A stretch of 62,080 nucleotides of DNA, taken from positions 1-62,080 of the IMG/VR virus record IMGVR_UViG_3300031963_000147. One strand, written 5' to 3'. This DNA comes from a virus. The notes beneath the pieces were generated by a model. That model did no database searches, was not told the DNA's origin, and worked only from the letters and a program-made list of their open reading frames with translations. This document shows, in pieces, positions 1 through 8,553 of the stretch. Positions within the stretch are counted from its first letter, which is position 1. Each line of letters starts with the position of its first letter. A program made the position numbers and the translations under genes.

Positions 1-2
1 GA

Positions 3-491
3 CGATCAGAAGTAGGCCGAAAGGGAGGACTTGCAAAAGCAGGGAAAACAGAGCCCAAGCCTGAGAAGATCAAGCCGAAAAAGAAGGAGAAGTATCAACC
101 ATCGAAGGACGGAGCAGCTTTTGCTGAATGGTTCCTGAAAACATACAAGCCTGAATCAGCCAACATAAATTCAGAAACTCTTCTCAAATGGGCATCCGTC
201 TATGACGATCTTATTACCAAAGACAAGAAGACAAAAGAAGACGTTGTGAACGCTGTGAAGTGGGCAAAAACAGACGAATTTTGGAAGACCAATTTTCTCA
301 GCCCATTGAAATTGAGAACCAAAAACAAAGAAGGAATTTACTACATTGACGTATTTATTCAGAAGGCCGTTGAGCACCTGAATTCAAAGAAACGATCAAA
401 ATCAGAACTTGCAGGTACAGCCCCGCTTCCTGGACAATTAAGACACCCGATCACCGGAGAATGGTATTTCCCTGATAAGAAGAAAGCATGA
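3..491 (+). CDS. Replisome-organizer-like protein, C-terminal part (5' end outside window)
   Basis: The reading frame is open from the left edge (162 residues visible), so the start lies outside the window. The visible N-terminal part is Lys/Pro-rich linker. The C-terminal part contains WAKTDEFWKTNFLSPLKLR, which resembles the conserved 'FW..N..SP.KLR' helix of phage replication initiator/replisome-organizer proteins that load helicase. The next gene is DnaB and begins inside this stop codon (ATGA overlap at 488), as expected for a loader-helicase pair. The role, delivering helicase to the phage origin, is inferred from family and context. A GTG at 246 is in frame but lies mid-domain and is not the likely start. 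Confidence 0.7.
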   Translation, partial: RSEVGRKGGLAKAGKTEPKPEKIKPKKKEKYQPSKDGAAFAEWFLKTYKPESANINSETLLKWASVYDDLITKDKKTKEDVVNAVKWAKTDEFWKTNFLSPLKLRTKNKEGIYYIDVFIQKAVEHLNSKKRSKSELAGTAPLPGQLRHPITGEWYFPDKKKA

Positions 492-1996
492 ACCAGCAGT
501 CACATAATAAGAGATACACCAAGAAAAAACCTTTGCCAGATATGTCAGAGGTAATGGGGAAGATGCCGCCTAACGCAATAGACTTGGAGGCTGGTGTCAT
601 TGGCGCGATCATGCTCGAAAAAAATGCAATCATTCAAGTTGCAGACGACCTGAAACCGGATGTTTTTTATGACGCAAAGCACAAACTGATTTACAGAGCA
701 ATATCAGAACTTCACAGAAAGCAGCAGCCGATTGATATTTTAACGGTAACACACCAGCTCCGGAAGTTTGGAGAACTAGAAGCAGCCGGAGGTCCTTTGT
801 ATGTATCACAACTGACAGACAGAGTTTCTTCCTCTGCAAACATTACAACGCATTCGAAGATCATCGTTGAGAAATACATTCTCAGGGAAATGGCATTATT
901 AGGAAGCCAAGTGCACGCAATGGCTATGGATGATATGACTGACGTTTTCGACGTTATGGATCACCACAACAGGGAGATAAATCGGATTTATTCAGAGAAC
1001 GTAAAAGCAGACGCCGTATCGGTTAAATCCCTGCTTAAAGCCATGCTTTCTGATGTTGAAGACAGAAACAAAGGAGGATCTGGAGGACAGTTGTTTTCGG
1101 GAATATCGGCAGTTGACAATATTACTTCTGGATGGGGAAGAGGTGAATTAATTGTGATAGGCGCCCGTCCTGGGATGGGGAAAACGGCATTTATCCTTTC
1201 TTGTGCACTGAATCAGGCACAACGAGGCGAGCCGGTGGCTATTTTCTCTTTGGAAATGACCAAACTTCAAATCTTGTACAGGCTGGCATCAATCGTTACC
1301 GGTATTGATCTGGAAACATTGTCAAAGAAAAAGCTGGATGATTCAAGGTGGATTCAACTGAGCCAAGCAATAGGCAAACTTGAATCACTTCCTATATTCA
1401 TTGACGATACTCCGGGTATCAACATTGTAGACCTTCGGGCCAAGTGTATGAGGCTGACGCAAAAAGAAGGCATCAAGTGCGTGTACGTTGACTACCTGCA
1501 GCTTATTACAATAAAACTAGCCGACAACAGAAGCAGAGAGAATGAAGTTTCTGAAATATCAAAATCCTTGAAAGTAGCGGCAAAAGAATGTGACATTCCT
1601 GTGGTGGCTTTGTCTCAACTTTCCAGACAGGTTGAAATGCGCCCCGTACATGATCGCAGACCCAAACTTTCGGATTTACGTGAATCAGGAAGCGTCGAGC
1701 AAGATGCAGACCAAGTGGCTTTCTTGTTCCGCCCAGAATACTACAACATCACCGAGGATGCCAACGGCGTATCTACTTCTGGGATAGGAGAATTCATTGT
1801 GACAAAAAACAGAAACGGCGGAACCGGAACAGCAATAATGAGATTTATCAATTATCTTGCACACTACTTGGATTACATTGCCGACACATGGACGCCAACA
1901 CAAAAAGTACGATTAGAAGAACATTCAGACGCTCGATCTGAATCAATCAAGCCTAACGACAGATGGGCAACATCAAACGAACCAGCACCTTTTTAA
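488..1996 (+). CDS. dnaB: Replicative DNA helicase DnaB
   Basis: This 502-residue protein has the full DnaB layout, close to the ~470 residues of bacterial DnaB. The N-terminal primase-interacting domain begins around residue 27 (PPNAIDLEAGVIGAIMLE). The RecA-like C-terminal domain carries Walker A GARPGMGKT at 225-233 (K232), FSLEM at 253-257, Walker B VDYLQLI at 334-340, LSQLSR at 375-380 and the DLRESGSVEQDAD arginine-finger region at 396-408. It should act as the hexameric ring helicase unwinding the phage fork. The start is fixed by a 4-base ATGA overlap with the upstream loader-like gene. The call is secure. Confidence 0.97.
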   Translation: MNQQSHNKRYTKKKPLPDMSEVMGKMPPNAIDLEAGVIGAIMLEKNAIIQVADDLKPDVFYDAKHKLIYRAISELHRKQQPIDILTVTHQLRKFGELEAAGGPLYVSQLTDRVSSSANITTHSKIIVEKYILREMALLGSQVHAMAMDDMTDVFDVMDHHNREINRIYSENVKADAVSVKSLLKAMLSDVEDRNKGGSGGQLFSGISAVDNITSGWGRGELIVIGARPGMGKTAFILSCALNQAQRGEPVAIFSLEMTKLQILYRLASIVTGIDLETLSKKKLDDSRWIQLSQAIGKLESLPIFIDDTPGINIVDLRAKCMRLTQKEGIKCVYVDYLQLITIKLADNRSRENEVSEISKSLKVAAKECDIPVVALSQLSRQVEMRPVHDRRPKLSDLRESGSVEQDADQVAFLFRPEYYNITEDANGVSTSGIGEFIVTKNRNGGTGTAIMRFINYLAHYLDYIADTWTPTQKVRLEEHSDARSESIKPNDRWATSNEPAPF

Positions 1997-2008
1997 ATAC
2001 TAAATGAC

Positions 2009-2194
2009 ATGATCTACCCAAATGAAACACCCGCATTTTCAGAAGCAATTTGCAATTCAATAAATGCAGACAAAGACCTGAAGCCAGGAGACAAAGTAAC
2101 CGTTCTCGCATGGATGAAAGACCGAGTACAAGTTTTTATCAGCGGACAAAAGCGCTGGGTAAAAGCATCTAACTTCAATCCAGTGAAACCATGA
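2009..2194 (+). CDS. Small hypothetical protein (61 aa), KOW/SH3-like
   Basis: The 61-residue product has the segment DLKPGDKVTVLAWMKDRVQV, with the look of a small beta-barrel (KOW or SH3-like) fold. I do not recognise a family. It sits 12 bases after dnaB, and its stop overlaps the next start (ATGA at 2191), so it is translated as part of the replication operon. Function is unknown; a small nucleic-acid or protein-binding accessory is possible. Confidence 0.65.
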   Translation: MIYPNETPAFSEAICNSINADKDLKPGDKVTVLAWMKDRVQVFISGQKRWVKASNFNPVKP

Positions 2195-2553
2195 GAATCA
2201 ACTTGACAAATCCGGCAAATCCAATGTTCCGAGCCGGACAGGACGTGATATGTATAGAAGGCCATCCGGATCCAAACGGCGTGAAAAAAGACGTGATTTA
2301 TACTATCAATGAAGTCCTTTGCCAGACGTGCGGATGTGGAATAAACTTCCTTGTAGATGTAGGCATAACGGACTATGTAAACACCGTCGGACACAACGCT
2401 CAGTGTCAAGGATGTCAACAGATTGTAGGAAAACACGACGGCAAGTGGTGGTTTTCCGAAAAACGATTTGCTCCGCTTCAAACACTTGGAGAAGAAGTTG
2501 ACCTGGAAGAATCACTTCGGGAGATATTCGAAAAAAAGCCTTTTGAACTTTAA
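2191..2553 (+). CDS. Hypothetical protein with Cys pairs and an RFAPL motif (120 aa)
   Basis: The protein has CQTCGCG around residue 45 and CQGC around 72, followed by WWFSEKRFAPL near residue 90. Paired CxxC motifs suggest a metal (zinc) site. The 'W..RFAPL' ending is common in small phage early proteins of unknown role. The start is fixed by the ATGA overlap with the upstream gene. It belongs to the replication operon. I give no function. Confidence 0.7.
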   Translation: MRINLTNPANPMFRAGQDVICIEGHPDPNGVKKDVIYTINEVLCQTCGCGINFLVDVGITDYVNTVGHNAQCQGCQQIVGKHDGKWWFSEKRFAPLQTLGEEVDLEESLREIFEKKPFEL

Positions 2554-2557
2554 TCAG

Positions 2558-2665
2558 ATGAAGAGACAATCAATCATATCCTACCTTAGCAACAATAGCG
2601 ACGGTACATTTCAAGCGGCCATGAATAGCTGGGCGCAACAACTTAATTCAGATTTACCAAGATGA
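2558..2665 (+). CDS. Very small hypothetical ORF (35 aa)
   Basis: The frame opens with ATG at 2558 (MKRQSIISYLSNN...) four bases after the previous stop, and closes in an ATGA overlap with the next small ORF at 2662. Its support is the unbroken chain of stop/start overlaps in this operon, not similarity. It could be a translated spacer that couples ribosomes to the downstream genes. Confidence 0.4.
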   Translation: MKRQSIISYLSNNSDGTFQAAMNSWAQQLNSDLPR

Positions 2666-2838
2666 AAAGACCAAGAATCAAAACAAGACCCCTCGCGGGA
2701 AGCAGCATGTTGAGAAAGGCTATGCTTGCACATGCGATCAATAATTCAAACAACAACTTCCGGGAAAACTACGCTCCGTCATTCATCCCAAATGACGAGA
2801 ATAGATCAATCGGAGATCAAGGAGAAGGAAAGGAATAA
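2662..2838 (+). CDS. Small basic hypothetical protein (58 aa)
   Basis: The frame MKRPRIKTRPLAGSSML... starts at 2662 in an ATGA overlap, and its TAA stop (2836-2838) shares a base with the NinG start (TAATG). The N-terminus is strongly basic and the C-terminus polar and acidic. No family is recognised. The overlaps at both ends make it more likely a real gene than a chance ORF. Confidence 0.5.
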   Translation: MKRPRIKTRPLAGSSMLRKAMLAHAINNSNNNFRENYAPSFIPNDENRSIGDQGEGKE

Positions 2839-3482
2839 TGCCCAAGTGTAAAGCCTGCAAAAAAGCATTCAATCCTCAGTACCCTAAACAGGCGTGCTGC
2901 TCTATTCGTTGTGCCATCGAACTTTCAAAGATCAAGGATGAAGTTCAGAAACAGGAAATGCGTCATGTAAGAGAATGGAAAAAAGCAAAGAAAACAGAGC
3001 ACAAAAAACATGGTCATTATGAATCTGACCTTCAGACCGAGATCAATGCGATCATCCGAATCATTGATAAAGGACAATACTGCATCAGTCATCAAGGACC
3101 TGGGAAAAAAATAAACGCTGGTCACTACCATTCAGTAGGGGCAAACAACTCTATCCGCTTTAACCTTCTCAACATTTGGCTGCAGTGTGAATCCTGTAAC
3201 GGATACAAATCATCCAACAGAAGCGGATACGATGTCGGTCTGGTGGCAATCTTCGGACAAGATCACTGGCTCTACATAAATCAGGGAATTGTCAGGGATT
3301 ATCCGATCATCAAAATGTCAATACCTGAACTGATTGAGAAAACCAAGCTGGCGCGAAGCATCAAGAACAGACTTCTTGCAAATCCTCCATTAATCATGTC
3401 AGACGAAGACCGGTGGAGAATCAGAGAAGAGATCAACGAAGAAATAGGAATTTATCATAAATCACAATTTTATCAGCCATGA
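2838..3482 (+). CDS. NinG/Rap-like recombination protein (HNH-type)
   Basis: This 214-residue protein follows the NinG pattern. It has an N-terminal zinc-knuckle-like region (C4, C7, C20, C21, C25) and a basic linker. A core around residues 85-125 contains AGHYHSVGANNSIRF followed by LQCESCNGYKSSN, the 'GHY...RF...N..QC..CN' signature of lambda NinG. In lambda, Rap/NinG is a structure-specific endonuclease that supports Red recombination. The same role is inferred here from the family. It is coupled upstream through TAATG and downstream through ATGA. Confidence 0.85.
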   Translation: MPKCKACKKAFNPQYPKQACCSIRCAIELSKIKDEVQKQEMRHVREWKKAKKTEHKKHGHYESDLQTEINAIIRIIDKGQYCISHQGPGKKINAGHYHSVGANNSIRFNLLNIWLQCESCNGYKSSNRSGYDVGLVAIFGQDHWLYINQGIVRDYPIIKMSIPELIEKTKLARSIKNRLLANPPLIMSDEDRWRIREEINEEIGIYHKSQFYQP

Positions 3483-3880
3483 GCAACAACCAGAGAAAAG
3501 TAACCATCACAGGAACCATTTATCGGATAGGCGAAGCAAAACAAGTGTCCGACAACTTCACTGTAAAACCGATCGTGCTTCAAGTCATAGAAACATACGG
3601 AAGCCCTCCAAAGCAAAAGAAGCACCTTATCGAGTTTCAGTTTGCCAATTCCAGAATATCTGAAATCAATCCATACACGGAGGGAGAAGAAGTGACTATT
3701 GAAGCTGAATTAACCGGAAGAGAATGGAACGACAAGATATTCCTGCAGCTTTCCGGGTGGGCCTGTAAACCAAGAGAAAGGCAGAACATATCTGATCTGC
3801 CGGCACAAACGCCATCCGCACCGACTGAATCAAGTCCGAGACAGGCGTACACACCTGCCGACGATGATCTTCCTTTCTGA
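3479..3880 (+). CDS. DUF3127-like OB-fold protein with SSB-type acidic tail
   Basis: The first ~100 residues resemble the DUF3127 family of Bacteroidota and their phages, a presumed OB-fold (KVTITGTIYRIGEAKQVSDNF... and ELTGREWNDKIFLQLSGW). A Pro/Ser-rich linker follows, and the protein ends in PADDDLPF. That ending mimics the acidic C-terminal tip of single-stranded DNA-binding proteins (consensus DDDIPF), which recruits replication partners. With no other SSB visible, this is the likely phage SSB. It overlaps ninG by ATGA and is the last gene before a strong terminator. Confidence 0.75.
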   Translation: MSNNQRKVTITGTIYRIGEAKQVSDNFTVKPIVLQVIETYGSPPKQKKHLIEFQFANSRISEINPYTEGEEVTIEAELTGREWNDKIFLQLSGWACKPRERQNISDLPAQTPSAPTESSPRQAYTPADDDLPF

Positions 3881-3884
3881 AACA

Positions 3885-3912
3885 AAAAAGCCCCTCCGTT
3901 GAGGGGCTTTTT
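3885..3912. terminator. Bidirectional rho-independent terminator
   Basis: A perfect hairpin (GCCCCTC, loop CGTT, GAGGGGC) is flanked by an A-run on the left and a T-run on the right, so it can stop transcription from both sides. It lies between the plus-strand replication operon (ending 3880) and the convergent late operon (ending 3971). Confidence 0.9.
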
Positions 3913-3970
3913 AAATTATGCCTAAACCTTTTCATGTGCTTGTCTACCAGTTAACAGACAAACGTGGGTG

Positions 3971-4438
3971 TCAAATATACACAGTATTTTTCTGCACAGC
4001 AATCATTCTTGCACGGCGGATCTCTTCGGATTTATTCACATTTGCCAAGTCACTGAATCTCCAATTATCCACCGTCACACCAACTTTGTTTTGTCTCCAA
4101 AGAACGCAGGCTTCATGCGGCAATTCTTCGGTGACAACAAACCGGTTTTCACTTCCTTGTGGAGCCTTGGAAAATACAATGCCTGCATATTTTCGAACCG
4201 CACCTTCCAGCCATGTGGCGATTGCGCAAAATCCCTGATTCTCTTCGTGAATCAAGTATTCATCTGCGGCAATATCCAACCGATCAGTAACGGTAAATTT
4301 AGAGCGCACCGATGATTCCGGTATCTGCGCGAAAGGAATGTTGTCTGACCCACACGGGAAAACAACGCCGATGTATGTTGTGGAGCCTGGAGAAACTTCA
4401 ATCTCCAACAGGTCTCCTTTGGGTGTAGCCTTTATCAT
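3971..4438 (-). CDS. Hypothetical protein at the end of the late operon (155 aa)
   Basis: No recognised family. The sequence is beta-rich in character, with FPCGSDNIPFAQIPESSV near residue 30 and a Lys/Arg-containing C-terminus. It is the last gene of the minus-strand block, 17 bases after the 259-residue unknown and close to the fibre gene. A tail-tip or host-recognition accessory is possible from position only. Confidence 0.6.
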   Translation of the reverse strand: MIKATPKGDLLEIEVSPGSTTYIGVVFPCGSDNIPFAQIPESSVRSKFTVTDRLDIAADEYLIHEENQGFCAIATWLEGAVRKYAGIVFSKAPQGSENRFVVTEELPHEACVLWRQNKVGVTVDNWRFSDLANVNKSEEIRRARMIAVQKNTVYI

Positions 4439-4455
4439 TTTGCTTCCTCCTTGAT

Positions 4456-5235
4456 TTAAAGTTTGAATTTGATTTCACCTGAATCAAGGTCGAGTTCAGA
4501 CCAAGATTCCCATTCCTTCGCCCCAAGGGGAGAATTGATAAACACCAAGCGGATCTTGCATCCAGGCGTTACTTGGAAAGAATGGCTTCCAACGTCATAT
4601 CCCGGAGCATTTGCCTGAACGATACCAACAGAAGACGCACTTGCATCCAAGATGGCGAAATGTTTCAATCGGGGCGTGTATGCCGGCTTTTGAAGCGCTG
4701 GTGATACGCATTCCCATTTTCCGCCATTAGCATCAATCATTTGCCAACTTACGGCAAAAGAGGACATGGATTCAGGACTGAAGGGCATCCTCCACTGAGA
4801 AAGAGGATTTGTCAGCAGAAAGTCTGAATAAAACATCTTCTGGATAAAAATGTTATTGTAAACCTTCGTTTCATCCTTTGTCATGTAGGAATGGATGGAG
4901 GAAAATTCCTTTTCCTTCCTTGGGCGCACCACATAATAACCGGTAGGAAACTTGATTTTGTACCCGCCATTAAACGGTTCAATTTCACAGTTTACTCCAG
5001 AGCGCAGTTCGCCGGAAAGAAGCAGATCAGTTCCCAAAGACTGTGCTCCGAGCTGTTCCATCCAAAGGCATTGCTTTTTCTCTGTGCGAACTACTCTTCC
5101 AGATGAAGATTCAATCACAGGCACGGTGAGAATTTCCGGCTTGTAATTCATCCTGGAGACCATCACGCAGTCTTCAAGGAAAACATTCTCAGGTATGATG
5201 CCCAGAATGTCGGGTGAATACTCTACTTTATTCAT
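4456..5235 (-). CDS. Hypothetical tail-region protein (259 aa)
   Basis: The 259-residue product has no signal peptide or membrane segment and no motif that I recognise. Aromatic and Gly-rich beta-type segments (GGYKIKFPTGYYVV; GYDVGSHSFQVTPG) suggest a beta-sandwich. It lies downstream of the tail fibre gene and a 96-residue protein, spaced 13 bases from the latter. That position suggests a baseplate/fibre-associated or receptor-contact protein, by inference only. Confidence 0.6.
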   Translation of the reverse strand: MNKVEYSPDILGIIPENVFLEDCVMVSRMNYKPEILTVPVIESSSGRVVRTEKKQCLWMEQLGAQSLGTDLLLSGELRSGVNCEIEPFNGGYKIKFPTGYYVVRPRKEKEFSSIHSYMTKDETKVYNNIFIQKMFYSDFLLTNPLSQWRMPFSPESMSSFAVSWQMIDANGGKWECVSPALQKPAYTPRLKHFAILDASASSVGIVQANAPGYDVGSHSFQVTPGCKIRLVFINSPLGAKEWESWSELDLDSGEIKFKL

Positions 5236-5248
5236 TGAGTTGGGGGAT

Positions 5249-5539
5249 TTACGGTATAGATTCCTCCGCAGGCGGTGTTTCCGCCGGAGGAATTACCAGG
5301 TTGTTTTCCATGCAAAAAGCGACAAACGCGAAGTCTGGGCTCCAGTCAAGGAGCTCGGCCAAACGATCTTTTTTTGCTTGATTGGACTGAATGAGGTCAA
5401 TCATCTGACCATGAACTCCAGCAACCGTGGTAGGTTGTCCTGAATCCAGCGCCAGTGTTGCTACCGATCCATTACTTGATCTGGTCACGTTCATTTGAAC
5501 GCGGGTTGGTGAAAGAACTGAGAATGTGTATTGTGCCAT
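5249..5539 (-). CDS. Hypothetical protein (96 aa), possible fibre-associated
   Basis: A short protein with a beta-like N-terminus (YTFSVLSPTRVQMNVTRSS), a helical middle and a Pro/Glu tail ending PAEESIP. It starts 3 bases after the fibre gene stop, so it is co-transcribed and probably coupled. Small proteins directly behind fibre genes often act as assembly chaperones or caps. Here that is position-based inference without sequence support. Confidence 0.55.
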   Translation of the reverse strand: MAQYTFSVLSPTRVQMNVTRSSNGSVATLALDSGQPTTVAGVHGQMIDLIQSNQAKKDRLAELLDWSPDFAFVAFCMENNLVIPPAETPPAEESIP

Positions 5540-5542
5540 TTT

Positions 5543-7234
5543 TTAGTATGTGCTTTCGAGTGATCCCCAGAAGGAAGATATTGGCGCTGATGGGGCGGCA
5601 GCATTGTTTTGAACCTTCATTGTAGCCCTGTCTCCGGCTGCATAGGTCGTTGTATTTACCAGGTCTGAATAAATACCAGCAGCACTTCCAGCGGCAATCG
5701 TAACCGATGTTGCTCCGTCAGAAAAAGCGCCCATTCCGGTTGCTGCTCTGGGATTAATGACAAGCGACCCTCCAGCGGACTGCGCTCCATTGATATAAAC
5801 ATACAACCTTTGATATACACCTCCGATACCGATCACGACTGCCCTGTTTACCTCCGTAGTGGAATCGGTTCCTATACCAAAGTAAAACGAGTAAAACGTA
5901 GTAGTAGATGCCGCCACTGTGTCTGAAAGTGGAGACATGAAAATAGGGGTGATGTTCTTAATCCCTAGCGTAGTTCTTTGAGCCGCAGCGTTAGCGTCAT
6001 CAAGTATGGCTCTTCCAGCAGCGGTGCAGTCTATTTCTTCAATCGTCCCCGCTCCGGCTGTTGACCTACCTAGAATCTTGTCCGTAGCCGATACGTTTTG
6101 AATCTTCGCGTAAGTCACTGCTTGGTCGGCAATTCCGTTGGTTGCAACCTTTGCGTATTCCGCTTCTCCGGTGGATGCGTTTTGAAGAATAAGAGGCAAA
6201 CCAACCGTGGCGGATCCTGCTGCAACATTCGGCGTTCCAATAAACAAAGCATTGGACAATACCTCGAAGAAAGTGCGGACACCGGCGCCAAATGCTTGAA
6301 GGACACCTTTGTATGTTCCTCCGCCCATATCATACGCCCTGGTTCCCGCATACTTTGTTCCAGTAGAGTTTATGATCGTTGTGGCTACCTCGGATGAATC
6401 AGCATGAATAATCCCGTCTTGGCTTCCGTTGGTAGAAACCACTTCGAATTCACCGGCAACGTTTATGTAGTAATTCAGGAATTTATCCCACGTAAAGCTA
6501 TTGCCGTCACCATCTACCGTATTGTCCTTGTCCATGGTGGCACCGGCGTCGATGGTCCCCTGCAGATCACTTCCTCCTGTGCCGCCTCCTGAGTTATCGA
6601 ACCAAACACAGAACTGTGCATTTGCATCGTAGGTGGTAAGCCCATCAATCACAGTGGCATCCCATGTCGCTACCGTACCGACAGCAGCATATCCGGTAAT
6701 CTCAAAAACAGTGAATTTCGTCTTGTCGGCCTTGGAAATAAAGTACACCCATGCCCCAGACACATAATGATGAAGCAGGTTGGTGAAGTCTTGTCCTATG
6801 TTCGACAGAAAAGAAACAGAAAGTTTTCCAGTTCCTGAATCATAATACCAGTCTCCATCACCAACAGGGGAATCATATTCGTACTCCGTCCAGCAGCAGT
6901 CTTGTGTATTTGGATTTGAATCGTCACAGCAACATCCTTTGAGAATATTGCCCACCAAGTATTGATAGATAAGCTGTGCACGGGTGTTGTAATCATCCGG
7001 AGTAGTCCGCGTAGTAGAAAGTGCCGTGTATGTTCTGGTGCTTACCCCGTCGCTGATCTCGGTTATCGCGTACACATAGAATTCAAACCATCCATCGTCA
7101 CAAAGCAGGCGGACCTTCCCGTTTGTCAGGTCCATTTCCTTAATTACAGTGATTGGCCGAATCAAATTTGATCCGTTCCAGAACAACACAAGGTTGCTGG
7201 CAATTTTCTGTATCTTGGTAACGGTGACTATCAT
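5543..7234 (-). CDS. Tail fibre protein
   Basis: This 563-residue protein has the composition of a trimeric fibre, rich in Gly, Ala, Ser and Thr. The segment QAVTYAKIQNVSATDKILGR followed by TAAGRAILDDANAAAQRTTL is a very common linker of phage tail fibres just before the receptor-binding tip. The N-terminus would attach to the virion. A Cys cluster (GCCCDD...QDCCW) occurs near residues 103-118, unusual for a fibre. The last ~130 residues are the likely receptor-binding part. The start overlaps the stop of the upstream gene (ATGA). Confidence 0.8.
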   Translation of the reverse strand: MIVTVTKIQKIASNLVLFWNGSNLIRPITVIKEMDLTNGKVRLLCDDGWFEFYVYAITEISDGVSTRTYTALSTTRTTPDDYNTRAQLIYQYLVGNILKGCCCDDSNPNTQDCCWTEYEYDSPVGDGDWYYDSGTGKLSVSFLSNIGQDFTNLLHHYVSGAWVYFISKADKTKFTVFEITGYAAVGTVATWDATVIDGLTTYDANAQFCVWFDNSGGGTGGSDLQGTIDAGATMDKDNTVDGDGNSFTWDKFLNYYINVAGEFEVVSTNGSQDGIIHADSSEVATTIINSTGTKYAGTRAYDMGGGTYKGVLQAFGAGVRTFFEVLSNALFIGTPNVAAGSATVGLPLILQNASTGEAEYAKVATNGIADQAVTYAKIQNVSATDKILGRSTAGAGTIEEIDCTAAGRAILDDANAAAQRTTLGIKNITPIFMSPLSDTVAASTTTFYSFYFGIGTDSTTEVNRAVVIGIGGVYQRLYVYINGAQSAGGSLVINPRAATGMGAFSDGATSVTIAAGSAAGIYSDLVNTTTYAAGDRATMKVQNNAAAPSAPISSFWGSLESTY

Positions 7235-7947
7235 TCTGCGGATGTTTGTGCTAATTCCTGAATCTCTTCATCAGTAGCAAATTTCGCAAACTCTTCCAGT
7301 GTCTTGAATGATTCAGCCCATTTTGTTTTGGAGAATTTATCCTCCGTCCATCCGTCAGCGGACAGATCATCGAAAACATCGAACCAGTTTTCCCTGGCTT
7401 CTCTCTTGGTTGTCTTACCGGTAGACGCCGGTTTTTTAGGCTTCTCGGTCACAGTGGTCAATCCGGATGATGCGGGGAAGAATCTCCGGGCGATCTCTTG
7501 GACGGTCAGCCGTTTGCCTGTTGCGGCCAATTCATTACGATACTGGATGAATGGGTCAACGTCTATTCCGGATTCAAGCATGCTGTCCAACAATCTTTCT
7601 ACTCCCTTGGTCTTGTACTCCATGACCTTCTTTCGGTTCCAGACAACGATCTCCTTTTCAGAAATAGGATCACCGGAATATTTCACTTCGACGGACTGTT
7701 CGAGAAGCAGCAAAAGCGCCTTCAGTTCTGCCAGGTCGTAAGCTGATTCAGACGATGTTTTATCGTGCACCCTTCCGCAATATTGCCTTCCCTGTGATTC
7801 TACCCAACATTCGATTATGTGTGGTGGGCTTGGGCGCGGAGGCGACACAAAAGAATACGGAACCGACAGCAGGTTAAGTTTTCCCCGCACTTCCTTGATG
7901 ACAAGGTGCGTCTTTGAGAATGGATTTGCGATGTTGATCTCAATCAT
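7231..7947 (-). CDS. Hypothetical late protein (238 aa)
   Basis: The 238-residue product has a beta-rich N-terminal ~90 residues, a helical middle (SGIDVDPFIQYRNELAATGK) and a charged, low-complexity region (KPKKPASTGKTTKREA) before a helical acidic end. It is bracketed by ATGA overlaps with the endolysin gene upstream and the fibre gene downstream. No family is recognised. A structural or tail-tip role is likely from context. Confidence 0.6.
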   Translation of the reverse strand: MIEINIANPFSKTHLVIKEVRGKLNLLSVPYSFVSPPRPSPPHIIECWVESQGRQYCGRVHDKTSSESAYDLAELKALLLLLEQSVEVKYSGDPISEKEIVVWNRKKVMEYKTKGVERLLDSMLESGIDVDPFIQYRNELAATGKRLTVQEIARRFFPASSGLTTVTEKPKKPASTGKTTKREARENWFDVFDDLSADGWTEDKFSKTKWAESFKTLEEFAKFATDEEIQELAQTSAE

Positions 7948-8462
7948 ATCTGTGCGAGCTGGAAGTGCATTGGATCGAGCCTTGAACGGAAATGTCCACC
8001 CCAGTCAAAGCCGGCGTCGGTGAAACATTTGACAAATTCAGGGCTGAACTTTCCTTTTGTTCCAAGCTGATTTTCAAAAGCATTGAAGTCTACTGCTATG
8101 GCCCACGCGTGCAGGGAAAGGAATTTCACCGCCTCTTCTAAATCCCCTCTGGTCACAGCGCTGTTGTATTCATCTTCATACCCGCGAATAGGACGAACGT
8201 TGAAGCATCCGTCGAAAGTGCACACCTCGGTAATGCAGTTGGTCTGAATCAAGTTTTCAAATGCGGCCCCAAGCGGAGCCACCAAGTCTTTGTTGCAGAA
8301 AATCTTTGCTGGAATCTGATTGATTTCATACTTGGAAGGAACATCCCACATAATCATGTGGCCTTTTACCTTTCCTGGGAAACCATATTTTTCAAAACAT
8401 TGCTGAGAATTAACCATAAATACCGGATTTTTATATATTTGTGCCCGTTCTGCTGCTGTCAT
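7944..8462 (-). CDS. Endolysin, peptidase M15 (VanY/L-Ala-D-Glu peptidase-like)
   Basis: The C-terminal half shows the M15 zinc peptidase signature: LSLHAWAIAVDFN with H118 and D125, and RLDPMHFQ with D163 and H166. Zinc would be held by H118, D125 and H166. The 172-residue length matches single-domain phage endolysins of this family (for example the T5 type), which cut peptide cross-links of peptidoglycan. No signal peptide is visible, so a holin would be needed; a holin-like gene lies two genes upstream. The gene is separated from the cupin gene by a terminator. Confidence 0.88.
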   Translation of the reverse strand: MTAAERAQIYKNPVFMVNSQQCFEKYGFPGKVKGHMIMWDVPSKYEINQIPAKIFCNKDLVAPLGAAFENLIQTNCITEVCTFDGCFNVRPIRGYEDEYNSAVTRGDLEEAVKFLSLHAWAIAVDFNAFENQLGTKGKFSPEFVKCFTDAGFDWGGHFRSRLDPMHFQLAQI

Positions 8463-8513
8463 TTACAGGCGGTTAGGGTCTAAAAGCCAGAAGGGATTCT
8501 CGGAACACTCTGG

Positions 8514-8550
8514 AAAAAGCGCCGGTCCATTCGACTTCCGGCGCTTTTTT
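8514..8550 (-). terminator. Rho-independent terminator
   Basis: The arms AAAAAGCGCCGG and CCGGCGCTTTTTT surround a 12-base loop. On the minus strand it follows the cupin gene stop (8554) and precedes the endolysin start (8462). Its A/T runs on both sides make it symmetric. It would reduce or separate expression of the endolysin/fibre genes. Confidence 0.85.
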
Positions 8551-8553
8551 CGT

